Shown here piece by piece: positions 44,001 to 59,000 of a stretch of DNA of 64,000 bases. Source of the stretch: Sthenelais limicola (taxonomy: Eukaryota > Annelida > Polychaeta > Phyllodocida > Sigalionidae); assembly GCA_942159475.1 (NCBI GenBank), contig OW804098.1, positions 6,300,383-6,364,382 on the forward strand, written 5' to 3'. The notes under the pieces were generated by a model, which was not told where the DNA came from, did not search any database, and saw only the letters and a program-made list of their open reading frames with translations. Position numbers and translations under genes: made by a program. Position 1 is the stretch's first letter. Every line of letters begins with the position of its first letter.

Positions 44001-47000
44001 AAACCACATATAATGTCCTCCAGTCAGGGTCGACAGACCTGTACAGACCAAAAAGACAGATGGGGAGATCACAGATTCCCAGAACATGTGTGACAAAAAA
44101 ACCCTTCAAGAGCTTTATATATTAGATTATGTGACAGCCTAAATGGCACTAACACGTCGTCTTATCTCGTAGACCCAAGTCTAAATGTTGAGATTAATGA
44201 AGCAACTACTCACACTTTCGGCCCTGATCCAGACCTCTGAGAGACCGTCCGCTGAGGGCACAAACAACTTTATGTTGAACTTCTTAGATGCTATGTTCAC
44301 CTCTGGTGTTACCTCACACCCTGCAAGGACAGTAATATATATGGGTCAGATTTTCAGAAAATGTACAATTGGCAGCTCTACATATTTAGTAATTTCTGCT
44401 ACATTCTGCTAATAAATGATAAATTGTGGGTATATCTGAGTATATTTGGTATGGCATTGATTTAAAGTATCAGTTCTGTTATGTTAAACAGCATTTTGAA
44501 GCTCATTTCTGTCTTAAATCGGTGTTATTTGAGAGGATTGGTGAAGGCGAATTGTACATTTTCTGAAAATCTGACCCATATAGGAGTTTTATCAGAATTA
44601 ATGGGTCAGATCCTCAGAAAATGCACAATCTACAGTACTACACATCTCTCAAATTCTGCAAAATTAGAGTGAAAAATGATAAATACTGAATATAACTGAG
44701 TGTATTCTGTATTGTATTCATTCAATAGATCTGTCTGGTTATGTTGGAACTGTATTTTGAACCTGATTTTCGTCTTATTTGAGGGGATTGGTAAAGACTG
44801 TACTGTATGTATATCCGTATTACCTCCCTTACTCAGGAATTGTATTATTGGTGACCTTACCTTTCAGGTTGACCTTCATTAGTGCTGCCTCCCGCTGTTC
44901 GTCCATGTTCCTAAACATACTCAAGTGGGTGTCCTTGAACTTGAAGAAGTACGTCTTGTACGACTTGATTGTGAACTTCTTGGGTCTGCAAACATATACA
45001 TGATTATCCACACATGATACATCTATCAAACCGCGGAAAGGGTTGGTGTTTGTAGCCATTAACAAAACGGGCAAAACCATTATACAGAATATATTCGAGG
45101 ATTGTTAAATTTTAAAAATAAGCACATAAAGCAACCAATCTCACTCACTCCCAGCACCCCGCACCCCCAGTGGTCCTGGGTAAGACCATAAACTGCCTCC
45201 CTCTCAGCTCTCCCGCCCTTGATATAACCATCTTTCACTTTACTTTCACATCGTTACTTTAGAGTTAGTGCCAGTGCAACTTACTTGAAGAACTTGAGGT
45301 AGCCAGATAGTTCACCCCCCCCCCCCCCACCCCCAAACACACACCATCGTTACTTTAGAGTTAGTGCCAGTGCAACTTACTTGAAGAACTTGAGGTAGCC
45401 AGATAGTTCACCCCCCCCCGCCGCACACACCATCGTTACTTTAGAGTTAGTGCCAGTGCAACTTACTTGAAGAACTTGAGGTAGCCAGATAGTTCCCCCC
45501 CACACACACACACACACCATCATTACTTTAGAGTTAGTGTGCAACTTACTTGAAGAACTTGAGGTAGCCAGATAGTTCACTCCCCCCCCCCCTCCCCCCC
45601 ACACACACACCATCGTTACTTTAGAGTTAGTGCCACTTACTTGAAGAACTTGAGATAGCCAGATAGTTCAGGTATACGTGTAATGTCTCCCGGGGAGGAG
45701 ATACTAGAGCCCTCTAGCGACGCTTGTAGATCTGTGAGGGCAGCGTCTATATCATCACCTGGCCCCCCTCCGGACTGGTTATTAGACTGATCCAAGTCAG
45801 GTTGGGGCACATTATACTGAAGCTGCACTTGTAACTGGAAGATGAAAACACAAATATAGCAATCAATTATGATCGTAAAGATTTATTGAATTAATTAATA
45901 AAATCTCCAGTAAATTTTGTTCAAAAAATATTCTTTTCGCTGGCCCAGACTCGCCTAAGTTTGAGGGGCTTTTTCTCTCTAAATCCAGCAATTCAGCAAA
46001 GCTCAATGACTTTTTTTCTGCATAATTGTAGGACTTTTGTATGGCTCGGAGGAACGGCAGATTTAGTTAATACTTTGTGTGTAGGAACTGTAATTAAATC
46101 GACTACGATTCTTCAATAAAACAAAACAATGATGTAATGGTAATATTGTTTCTGATTGAAAGCTTTAAGTAAATACTTACTTGTAAGGCAGCAAACATCA
46201 TCATTTCCTCCTCTGTACAGTCGAGCTCCTCAGACAGTAGCGACCACTTGGCCTGCTCATAGATCTGGTTTATACGACTCAAGTCATACTGAAACACACA
46301 CACACACAGGGCAACATTAGTATGTAAGTCTCAGACAGTAGCGACCACTTGGCCTGCTCATAGATCTGGTTTATACGACTCAAGTCATACTGAAACACAC
46401 ACACACACAGGGCAACATTAGTATGTAAGTCTCAGACAGTAGCGACCACTTGGCCTGCTCATAGATCTGGTTTATACGACTCAAGTCATACTGAAAAACA
46501 CACACACAGGGCAACATTAGTATGTAAGTCTCAGACAGTAGCGACCACTTGGCCTGCTCATAGATCTGGTTTATACGACTCAAGTCATACTGAAACACAC
46601 ACACACAGGGCAACATTAGTATGTAGGCCTCAGACAGTAGCGACCACTTGGCCTGCTCATAGATCTGGTTTATACGACTCAAGTCATACTGAAACACACA
46701 CACACACAGGGCAACATTAGTATGTAAGTCTCAGACAGTAGCGACCACTTGGCCTGCTCATAGATCTGGTTTATATGACTCAAGTCATACTGAAACACAC
46801 ACACACAGGGCAACATTAGTATGTAAGTCTCAGACAGTAGCGACCACTTGGCCTGCTCATAGATCTGGTTTATACGACTCAAGTCATACTGAAACACACA
46901 CACACAGGGCAACATTAGTATGTAAGTCTCAGACAGTAGCGACCACTTGGCCTGCTCATAGATCTGGTTTATACGACTCAAGTCATACTGAAACACACAC

Positions 47001-50000
47001 ACACACAGGGCAACATTAGTATGTAAGCCTATTGTAGAATTGAGACACATGAGAGAGTAGGTGCAAGACCTGAGAGTGGATGGGAGGGGAGGGGGGAAGG
47101 GGGAAGGGGGAAGGGGAGTTAGTGAACTATTTAGGGCCTCCACTACCTGTACTGAATATTTTAAACTGACTTAAGATCAGCTCTTGTGAATTTTAATATT
47201 TTTGATTTTCAGTCTTGACGAAATTTGTTCATAAATGGTGGAATTTGGGAGAATAGTTTTTTTTAAAACTTTCAAATATACACTGATTCCTGTACAAATA
47301 TTCAAGACTGAACAATGTTTAACAGCAACATGACTTACTTTAGGAAACATGACTTACTTTAGGAAACAAAACTTACTTTAAGAAACAAGGCTTACTTTAG
47401 GAAACAAAACTTACTTTAGAAAACAAGACTTACTTTAGGAAACAATTTTTATTATTTTTTATCTTTAGGAAACAAACTTACTTTAGAAAACAAGACTTAC
47501 TTTAGGAAACAATTTTTATTATTTTTTATTTTTAGGAACCAAAACTTACTTTATATTATTTTTCATTTTTAGGAAACAAGACTTACTTTAGAAAACAAGA
47601 CTTACTTTAGGAAACAATTAAATTTATATTATTTTTTATTTTTAGGAAGCAAGACTTACTTTTGGGTTCAAGTCATAGAAGCTGAAGTATTTATAACGTA
47701 GTAAGACCAAGTCGTTCTCCTGTACACCCTGTTCCATCAGTGAACGTGAAGAGTCAAACCATCTGAAACAAGCAAGGCCACAAATTAGTTATATCAAACC
47801 AAGAATATATTTATTTATTTTAAGAATACATTTAGTCATCAATTTTTGTTATATCAAATTATGAAAACACATGGCTATTTACATGGCATCATTGTTAAAT
47901 CAGGGGTGAAAGTGGGGGTCACGGCAAAATTACTGAAACATTTCTGGCAAAGGGAAAAGCATCCATCCATAGGGGGAAAATACTGATTTCAGTAGAAATA
48001 CTGAAGACTTTTCATACTTTTCAGTCCAATATCGGATCTTTATTCAAAAGACATATATATATAAATGGAAAATTTCACAATACATCACACAAATTATTCT
48101 TGACGGGTATGATAATTGAAAAAGGGTACGATATTTTAGCTTTTTTGCAAAAGGCAAGTTTTGATCGTGACTCCATCTTGTACTTATTATTAATTTAGTA
48201 TGGACCTTTGACTTTCTGCCTACTCTTTTTTAATACTATCAAAGGATCTTTAACATGCATAGTGTTGCCCAGAGCCATAAACAGAGCCGGCCTTTGACAA
48301 CCCACTCAGTAAATGGGTCAGATTTTCAGAAAATATACAATTCGCCTTCACCAATCCTCTCAAATAACCCACAAATAACCCACATTTAAGACAGAAATGA
48401 GCTTCAAAATGCAGTTTAACATAACAGAACTGACACTTTAAATCAATGCGATACCAAATATACTCAGATATAGCCGGTATTCATTATTTTTCAGCCTAAT
48501 TTAGCAGCATTTCTTAAATGTGTACAGCTGCCAATTGTACATTTTCTAAGGATTTGACCCAAATACTGACCCGGTTTAGATAAAGGTTATTATAACAGAT
48601 GATATAAATAGTATGATATAAATAGTACAATAAGCCCATCTAATCTATACAACTCTATTTATGCGCACTGACACCTATCCTTTAACCGGGTGACAGCTCA
48701 ATCTCAAGGTGAGTAATAGAGCTGTCAGTCTTAAGTATTCTGTCTCTTCTGCTTACATTATATTAATGTCACAACACTAGTGGTACTTGGGTCAGATTTT
48801 CAGAAAATGTACAATTCACCTTCACCAATCTTCTTAAATAACCCGAATTTCAGACGAAAATAATGTTCAAAACTCAGTTCAACCTAATCAAACAGATTGC
48901 TAGAATCAATGCAATGCCAAATATACTTGAATTTATCTAGTATTGACCAAATTGTAGCTTCATTTAGCAGGATTTACTAAAGGTGTACAGCTGCCAATTG
49001 AACATTTTCTGAAAATCTGACCCACTTAACAAGGCAATAACATATGGTGGGGGCAATGTAATGAGACTTCTCATTGCAAGCCTCATCCCCAGATGGTTTT
49101 AGATATAAAAATATAATAAATTCTCTGTTTTTCCACCCTCGACCTTTATATACATAACGCCTTGGGTATGATCTGGTGAGAATTTTGCCTAGTAGAAGGT
49201 CAATAAGAATATGAAATGATTTTGTATAGAAAATTCCAGCTCTACACATTTAGTACATTCTATTAAATTCGACTGAGAAATGACCGAAAAGAATTACATT
49301 TTGAGAACTTTAATTTTGGCCAATCAGAATTTCTTTTAAAACGTTGATGAAACTTATCAGTCTAATTTGGGATAGATTTGACATATTTTTTAAGTTTCGA
49401 GAATACAGATTTCAGTACCAATTATGAAATCCTAAAGTCTTGTATCGCTCCCTATACAGTCAAGGTTCACAACCTTTCAGATCAGATAAGAATACTGTGC
49501 TAATGGCTTTGCTGGCCAGGGAGTAGACGTCCTAATGGGATTCTAATGGCATTACGAGCGAGAGGCTTCCCCTCAGTTTGGAGAGCCTCAATCTATCAAT
49601 CCATTAATTCTGCATGTAATATAATAACCTCAATTATTTTAACCAAAATATTGTGACATTGATAAAATTGTGTAATTTGCATGATTGTACATATCTCCTA
49701 GGTCTGGCCCATGTACACATTGATGGAACATTTCCATCACAAACATAATCCTATCGCAGCAGCTAGTGCCACTTCCCGATAGGTTTTGCGACGAAAAATG
49801 CAGCGGAGTTCATCGCAAGATTATTTGGCATGTTTAATATTTGTTTGAGATATGTATCCCACCGGGAAAAGTTAATATGCCAAGTCGTCTGCTAAATCAT
49901 GAAAGGTCAAGGTCAGGGTCGCATATCGCAAATCTTTGTCTCAAACCATGTCATCATAAAAGTCTATTGCGATGCACTTTGCAACACACTTTTGCGATAA

Positions 50001-53000
50001 TATATCTCCATACACATTGCAAAGGTTGATCACAAAAGTCTATCGCGAAGCCCATCGCCGTCAGTGTGGGCCCTCCATATGTCCTAATGCAGACCCATCT
50101 AGAGGCTTTCCACCTAAATACTAGCCATGTAATGTGGCCGGGTATTTAATCAAACACAAATGTTATTATGATTTATTGTTCCACAAGCCAAGAAGCCTTT
50201 TTTTGCATCGTCTGAATAAAAGATAAAAAAATAGTTTGTTACACGTTTGTGTGGATATGGTAACTTATTGATGGTAACCTTTGGTCGTAGATGATGAGAT
50301 AAATTTCCACCATTTTGGAATGGAATAAAGTATACCTTCACTATACAAGCTAGAGAATCTTGAGAACAAAGAATTTATTTATAAAGAATAGGCAGATACC
50401 CAAGGCATCCAACAAATTATCCTTTGATTAAAACATTTCATCACTTCCTCCTGCAACGGTTGAACCCATGTAACTTGGAAAAGAGCAGATTTAATCAACC
50501 AACTTTTACGCCGTGAAAAAACGACTTTGTTCTGCTTTTTTTTAAAACTCCAAATCATTTCATCAACGTCTTTACTATATGAGTGAAAACATTTAGAAAA
50601 GATGTTTTAACGAAAAATAATTTCAAGACATAATTAAGGTATTAAGGTAGATTGCTAAAGCAATTAAGCCCTCTCTACCTCCCTCACTCCTCCTCTCCTC
50701 CTCCCTCCCTCCTCTCCCCCTCCTTCCTCCCTCTCCCTCCGCCCCCTCCCTCCTCTCCCCAACATTCCTCCCCTTCCTCCTCCCGTCCCTTGCCCCTTTC
50801 TAAGGCCTCCATGCTAATGCCGTCCCCCTCTCCGTTCTAAAATGCCAAACTTAAACCCCAACTCTTCCCGACTGAGTGTAAGGAATTTTCAACAGGATTA
50901 AAAAAACTGGTTTAAATGTTGACTTCCTGGTCCCTAGAGTAAGCCGAGATCTGTAGCGCATACTTGCCTTCAATTAACACCAGATGGCGCTTGAACCCCT
51001 GGCCTCTGACCCAGTTTCCGGACAGGTAAAGGAGGGCAGAGAATTTGGCAATTTTTTCCAAGCCAAGGATCATAAGAGCAGGCTAAAGCCTGAGGTAAAC
51101 AAGTCTTGTGCTTCATGTATTATACACATTTATAGTTATATATCTGTAAATATTTATTATGTAATATTAATCTCTCTTATTATTATATTATTATACACGT
51201 TTAAAGTTATATATCTGTAAATATTTATTATGTAATATTAATCTCTCTTATTATTATATTATTATACACGTTTAAAGTTATATATCTGTAAATATTTATT
51301 ATGTAATATTAATTTCTTTTATTATTATGTTATTATACACGTTTAAAGTTATATATCTGTAAATATTTATTATGTAATATTAATTTCTTTTATTATTATG
51401 TTATTATACACATTTAAAGTTATATATCTGTAAATATTTATAATGTAATATTAATCTCTCTTATTATTTCAGCGTTCTCACACTTCTGTCAAGATAAAAA
51501 AAAATTAAGGACTTTCAAGACGAGGATTGGAGGCTCGAAACGTATATTTTATAATATTGATTTTGATATATTTGCTATAATTCTTGCCAATGTTTCTGTT
51601 GAAATGAAATCTGTGAACAGCCAGTTTTGAAATGGATGCTTGACGGCCAATGTTCAAGGCTTTTCAATGCCGTTGGGCAAAATCCGACTACTTTCAAGGC
51701 CTTGAAAACTTGAAATAAAATTCGAGGACTTTCAAGCTGTAGGAAGGTTGTTATTTAGGAGTACCATATTTCTTTAATGAGTTATATAAAGCACAATGTC
51801 GTATAACATTATCTTATGTAACTCTGTAACCCTTAAATCAACATGAATGGTGGACATTTATTGCTCAAACTCGTTGCCCAATCAGGGATGATATGAGCTT
51901 AATAATTATGCTGCAAGAATATACATCACTATATGCAAATATTTCACACTGAAAACAAAATTTTTTTAACAAGATCTCCTTCCATTTTTAAAGGTTTCTA
52001 GTTGGAACCAAGCTATAATCAGCTTGGAAAAACAAAATACATGAATGAAAGTTGGGTCGTAGAAAAAAATACTGAAATATTTCTGGCTATAGGAAAAAGC
52101 AATAAGAAAATCCCCCCCCCACACACACACACACACAATAAGTGATTTTAAACATAATTATCGAAAGTTTCGACGAAATGTGGTAAAACAATTTTTTTCA
52201 TAAGCTTTCAAAAATACAGATTTCCATTGGAAATACTGAAGACTTTATAATATAGTGTAAGTATAAATAAAATCTTGAAGAAAAACTTTCAGCCCTGAAA
52301 ATAACGTTCAATACGACTTACAGTGTCTTTCTCCATCATACGGTATAGCCTATTTATAAGCTACTTGGACTCTTATATTTACTGACACAAATATCATGTC
52401 CGAAATTCATGCAAACCTAGTATATAAAAAATCAATGAAAACTTGCTATAGATAATGATATAGAGGAATGCCTGCCGGGTGTATTAAGAGTTTGCACCTA
52501 TAAGGTTTGTGTGACCATGGTAACAAGTTTCCCCCTCCTCCACCCAGTTACATGCAGCATGATAACATCACACGCCAAATCAGCTACTGTCGACCTTCTG
52601 CCAACTGGGGGCGGGGGGGGGGGGGGGGCACTCGCCATCTAACCCTGTATTAATGTAGGCACCAAGGCCTCCATTCATGGTTTAACACCAGCTCAATCGT
52701 GCTCATCCTCTACATGCTAAACATTGGTTTCATTTGAAATCAAGATTTTAGATGTATAAATATGTTCTAACTATAGAGATGACAAATAATGTCTATCTGT
52801 GTATTCGTTGTATTTCTTGACTTAATCCTAAAGTCCAGATGTACCCATCAACTCATGTAGATTCGCAAGGCCTAATTAATCTTGTTAATTGTTGTTCTAA
52901 AGTTTACTTATAATAAACTAATTATCCTATAGAACTTGGTGGTTGGTTGGCACCTCCCCGCACCCCCCACCCTTCTAACACACTGATGCCCTTTCCTCAT

Positions 53001-56000
53001 CCACTGTTTCAAATTGCCTACGAAGGCGACCTTGCATGGGAAATCCATTTTTTTTTTTGGCTGACAACAATTTTCTGGGCCTCTACATGCAAATTATAAT
53101 TAAACATTTCTTTTCCTAGCCAAGGGACATACTGGAAGACCAGAACACTTTTTCTGATGTGTGGCTCCGGTTTGTATATATATACCTACCCCCCCCCCCC
53201 CACACACACACCCTTAGTTACGAATACAGAGTATTTTGAATCTAATTGAGCCTGTGCCCCCCCCCTCCACCCCCTCACCAGGAGTGGCAATGTTTACAGC
53301 TGAGCACCAGTATCTACTGTAAGCCTTGCCTGGCTATAATAACCTGCCTCACCCCACTCAGGTCACATTACACAACACTTCACCCCCTCACTCTGGGTGG
53401 CTAGCAAACTTTGGGACTTATATCAATGTGTGTGTGTGTGGGGGGGGGGCATACTGTATCATATTCTAGTATTGGCAGACTTGTAGTATACTACCCTCCC
53501 ATACAGCTGGGTTTATTACATGTATGGGTGAAGTTTTAGGTTAGTCAGGTCACATTACACAACACTTCACCCCCTCACTCTGGGTGGGTAAGATAAGATA
53601 AGATAAGAAGTTGTTTATTGTCTTGAAACAAAGGTACAGAGGGGTACAGTTGAATGAAGTAGTTAAATAAGACAATAGGTCGACATACCTATATGATGCT
53701 ACAAGGCATCATTTCTCCCGGCTGTTACCCGAATTTTGAATAGGTAGAGAACTAATATAACTAAATAACTAATTGACTTAGGAGGATACAAATGAGAAGA
53801 CCAGTAATGGTAATGGTAGTTAGTCTAAGAGAATCGAGCAGTACAGCACGACAGTTTTCCAACATAGACAATTTTTTTACAACATAGGGTATCTAATCGA
53901 ACAGTACAGATCGATTTCTACAGACTCAGACCACAAATCAGAATGATGTGGAGAGTAAATGTAAGGCACGTTGTAATAAGGTACATTATTACAGGTTAAT
54001 TGTGTAGAGGTTTTATGAACATACAAGGGTTAGAATGAGCAGTACAGCTCATTTCTTATATCTGACTAAGTATAAAATAGTATCAAATTACAAGATCACA
54101 TACATGGATTAAGGTACAAGGAGAACAAATTTCTCTAATACACACATATAATATATATATGTAGATATATATATTGAGCTCGAAATTTTGTAGAGCTTTG
54201 TCTAGGTTGTTCCATGATTTGCGGGCTCTATAAAGGAAGGAATTTTGGTAGAAGGAAGACCTGGGATAGACAACTTTCAGATTTCTCCTATTATTTGAGT
54301 GGCTCCTAGTTGGCAATTTCCTTAGGTCAAGATTCGCTTCATTTCTTGCTAAATAGTGGGCGCATTCTAAGAAAAGGGCTAGGGTAGCAAACTCTGTCTC
54401 CTTATATCAATGGGGGAAGTATACTGTATATGGGGTCACATTTTCAGAAAATTACAATTGGCAGCTCTACATATTTAGTAATTTCTGCTAGATTCTGCTA
54501 AAAATATGATAAATTTTATACATAAGTATATATATATTTATATCTTAGTATATTAAATTTTGGTATTGCATTGATTTAAACTGTTCACGCGATCAGTTTG
54601 GGCTTCCATGGTTAGGTCGGTTTCGAGTGAAACACCTAGTGAGGCTCTTGGTGAACGGGAAAACGCCAACACCCATGCGCCATCCACCAGTCACCCGAAC
54701 GCAAGTCGGTGCACTGAGAGTCACCAAGCGGATATCATAACATTGGAGGCATGACATGTTTCCCATATTTAAGATGTGTCATGACCACGATCACATTTAA
54801 TATTGAAAATATACTTAAAAGACATGATTTGGTACGATATTAATGTAAGATTCATGTTATATTCTAGTTAGATAACTCTATGTATTGAGCGATAATATAT
54901 TCCCGCCAAGTTGTTGTTATGAAGTGCGCATGCGCGACCAGTTCACCAGCGCTCCCCAGCCAACCCACCCGCGTGGACTCTCGGTGCACCAGCGCGTGCA
55001 CTAGAACATGTTCGCTTGCTCACCTAGAGGCACCTAGTGCACTAGGTGTTTCACTCGAAACCGACCTTACACATGCCTAAATGATGCGATCTCATTGGTG
55101 CAGCGTAGGCCTGACCTACAAACCGGAAACAAATGACGTTGTCCCCGACGGCGTAACTTAGGCCTACAAGTGGCAGTGAATTGAGGTTCCTCGAGCGAAA
55201 ATTTAGGCTAAATAAGTTAAATTTACTTTTTAACATCCATATAAAGTGTGTAATACATAGCAAATGGCACTCGGTTTGGGTTCAAAGTGATCGAGACACA
55301 TCAGAAATGGGGTTCGTCCCATTTTCTGATGTGTCTCGATCACTTTGAACCCTCCATCGTGCCATTTGCTATAATAACTCCTCCCCCACCCAATCTGCAG
55401 CCAGGAGGGAGTGAGGTATGGCCCTATAATGGGTAGTAAGTAAGTTAGTGGGTGTATGGGTGAGTGAGCAGGAGCAATGGCCACCTGCTGAGGTGGAGGC
55501 TAAGGAGGCTAAGTGGGGGCTGGTGTGTGAGCTACCACTCTATTACCTGCTCCTATACCTATACAGTCCCACATGGCTCTATGTGCCAAATAGGTTAATC
55601 CAATAATAGGGGAATTTACATGGTTTGGTTTGGTTTGGTTAGTTTCACCTCCGCTAATAGTAATTAAAAGTTAGCAGATATACTGTGGTTTTATTATTTT
55701 ATTCTGTGAAAATTTACATGGACACAATATAGTGTCTCAACAGGGGAGTAACCGAGTTTGAATAGCACCATTTTGTGTCTTAATAGGGGAGTTTACATGA
55801 CACAATCTTGTGTCTCAATAGAGGAGTTTACATGTCCACAATCTTGTCTCAATAGGGAGTTTACATGTGCACAATTTTGTGTCTCAATAGAGGAGTTTGC
55901 ATTGCACCATCTTGTGGCTTGATTCACAAGTAATTATGATTGCGATAGGGCAGTATACATGTGCACAATCTTGGGTCTCAATGTGTCTCAATAGAGGAGT

Positions 56001-59000
56001 TTATGTGCACAATCGTGTCTCAATAGAGGAGTTCACATGTGCACAATCTTGTTTCAATAGGGGAGTTTACATGTGCACAATCTTGTGTCTCAATAGAGGA
56101 TTTCACATGTCCACAATCTTGTCTCAAAAGGGAGTTGGCATTGCAACATCTTGTGGCTTGATTGGCAAGGAATTATGATTGCGAGAGTAATTACAATAGA
56201 AAACATTTTAAGTATGGAATATTGACCAGAGATTGCTTATAAATGATGTGAGTCCCATCTATTTCATGTATAGTTTATACAAAAAGAATAAATTTTAGTA
56301 TATATAAGCTAAGTCAATATTCAATGTATGGAAACGGGATGCTGTAGCGACAGTTCCCCATCTTCACTCAAAATAGAATAACGTTTTTTCATGATACAGA
56401 TATGGTATCAATAGCCTCAAATATCAACCATCACACGAAGCTCCACCCACACATTTCACTCCACTCCTCCAACATTGTTTGTATCCTCCTGCACAAGTTA
56501 TGGGCCAGATTTTCAGAAAATGTACAATAGGCAGATCTACACATTTAGGAAATTCTACTAAATTAGGCTGGAAAATGAAGAATACCGGGTCTATCTGAGT
56601 ATATTTGGGATCGCATTGATTTAAAGTATCAGTTGTTATGTTAAACTGCATTTTGAAGCTCATTTTTTGTCTTAAATGTGGGTTATTTGAGAGGATTGGT
56701 GAAGGTGAATTGTACATTTTCTGAAAATCTGACCCTTATAACGATCACCAGAAACTGGTCAATAAAAAAGCTGAGTTTCAAGCTTCCTGGCACTCATTCT
56801 CTCACGCTTGAATGGACAATAATAGAACACGGCTCATCATCGTGACTGACTCATCATGTAACCACATCTAGCCATGATTACTTCACCAGTAAACCACACA
56901 CAGAGGGAACTTGGTGAGTTCCGTATAAATATCATCGATGAAATCATCAAAAAATGTACAATTTACCTTCACCAAGCCTATCAAATAACCCAAATTTCAG
57001 ACGAAAATAAAGTTCAAAATGCAATTAAACCTAGAGTAGACAAATAGATTGCTAGAATCAATGCAATGCTGAATATATACTTGAGTTTACTCAGTATTGA
57101 CCAAATTGCAGTCTAATTTAGCAGAATTTACTAAATGTGTACAGCTGCCAATTGTACATTTTCTGAAAATCTGACCCATATAACATTGAGCTTCTCACCC
57201 ATCACCAGCAGCTATTGAATAACTCTTGGGCCTTTACGTTTGAAAAAGCTGACAAGCAAAATAAATCGCTCCCCTCCCCTTTCCATTGGGTGCCGGGGTA
57301 GATGGAGTTATGTAAGCTTCATTGATCACAGCTCACAACTATTTATTATCCAAGAAACAAATCGGCCAAAAGGAAAAAGGCTTAAAATACAAGGGTCCCA
57401 GGCTACAAATTATACAGTGAGATCAGCCCGAGCTTTCCAATAGGGGATTTGCATGGCCGCCATTTTGAATCTTGATTAGCATGGAATTATGGGACTAATG
57501 GTACAGTCGAAAATCTATAGAAAACATGCAATGTTCAGCATGGACTATTTATCGATGCTCTAATGCCAATATCCATGTGTTATACATGTTTCCATAACAC
57601 AAGCCCCCATTGTTCCCATCATGCATTTGGTTTCCATAGATGATTTATACACACTATGCTATTGGTGAAAACATCTGACCAAGATTCCGCAGTTTTTCAC
57701 TCCGGGGTGCGGGAGGATACAGGGATGATACTCTATCTAGGAATGACAGGGATATATATACATGGAAAGAAGCACGTCAGAACCGTTCATAGATAACAAT
57801 TACCAGATTATGAGTAGAGGGATGAATGGTCACTGAGCTATTTATAGCAGTCCTTATGACGCAACCCCCGCTGACTGGTAGGCGTTAATTGGCGTCTACC
57901 AGGCAATAAGCCCATTATACCAAACCCTCAGATCCTCTAATTGGACGATATAAAGGTACAATAAATAGGGGGATTGCATTACGCACTCTGTGGGAACAAT
58001 GGGGGGATTGGTGCAGCTTTATTCTGAGCAATCGTTTAGGGCTCTGTGGCTCTTATCAGTCACAAGAATCATAGCTACATCATGTAGTTTCCCTTGAGCA
58101 GTTATAGGGGGGTTGTATTAGTCCCCTCACAGGAATAAATGAGTGAGTGAGATTGGTTGCTTTACGCCCTTATCAACACATTTAATATGGTTATATCAAG
58201 GGTGGGAGAGCTGAGAGGGAGTGAGTGAGTGAGATTGGTTGCTTTACGCCCTTATCAACACATTTAATATGGTTATACCAAGGGCGGGAGAGCTGAGAGG
58301 GAGTGAGTGAGTGAGATTGGTTGCTTTACGCCCTTATCTACACATTTAATAAGGTTATACCAAGGGCGGGAGAGCTGAGAGGGAGTGAGTGAGTGAGATT
58401 GGTTGCTTTACGCCCTTATCAACACATTTAATATGGTTATATCAAGGGTGGGAGAGCTGAGAGGGAGGCAGTTTATGGTCATACCCAGGAAATAGAGATA
58501 GAGAAGTAGGGAGAGAGAGACAGAAAAAAGAGACAGAAAGGCACTTTATGATCATACCCAGGAAATAGAGATAGAGAAGTAGGGAGAGAGAGACAGAAAA
58601 AAGAGACAGAAAGGCACTTTATGGTCATACCCAGGACCACCTCACAGGAACAATGGGGGGATTGATGCAGCTTTATTTTGAGCAATCAATTATGGCTGCT
58701 CTGATCAATATCAGTCACTGTGTACAACCCATGGAATGAAGCATGTAGTTTTAGTTAAGCAGTTATAGGGGAGTTACATTAGCCACTCTGCAGGAACAAT
58801 AAGAGGAATTATAGCTTTAATACAGTTTACTCTATGCAATCATCTAGGTAGCCTGCATTGCACCTCTATCCCCGATCTCGGCTTGCCAGTTACCTTACTA
58901 GTACAGATGGGCAAGTCTGATCTGAGGGTGTACATCCATTTCACACGAAATAAATGATTATAAACTAAAGAGTACCTTTATATCTTTGAGTGTACCTTTT

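Noticed and set aside
46380..47143. Repeated ORFs of 107 and 154 codons
   Set aside because: They read through the splice-acceptor array; intron sequence separates each exon fragment.
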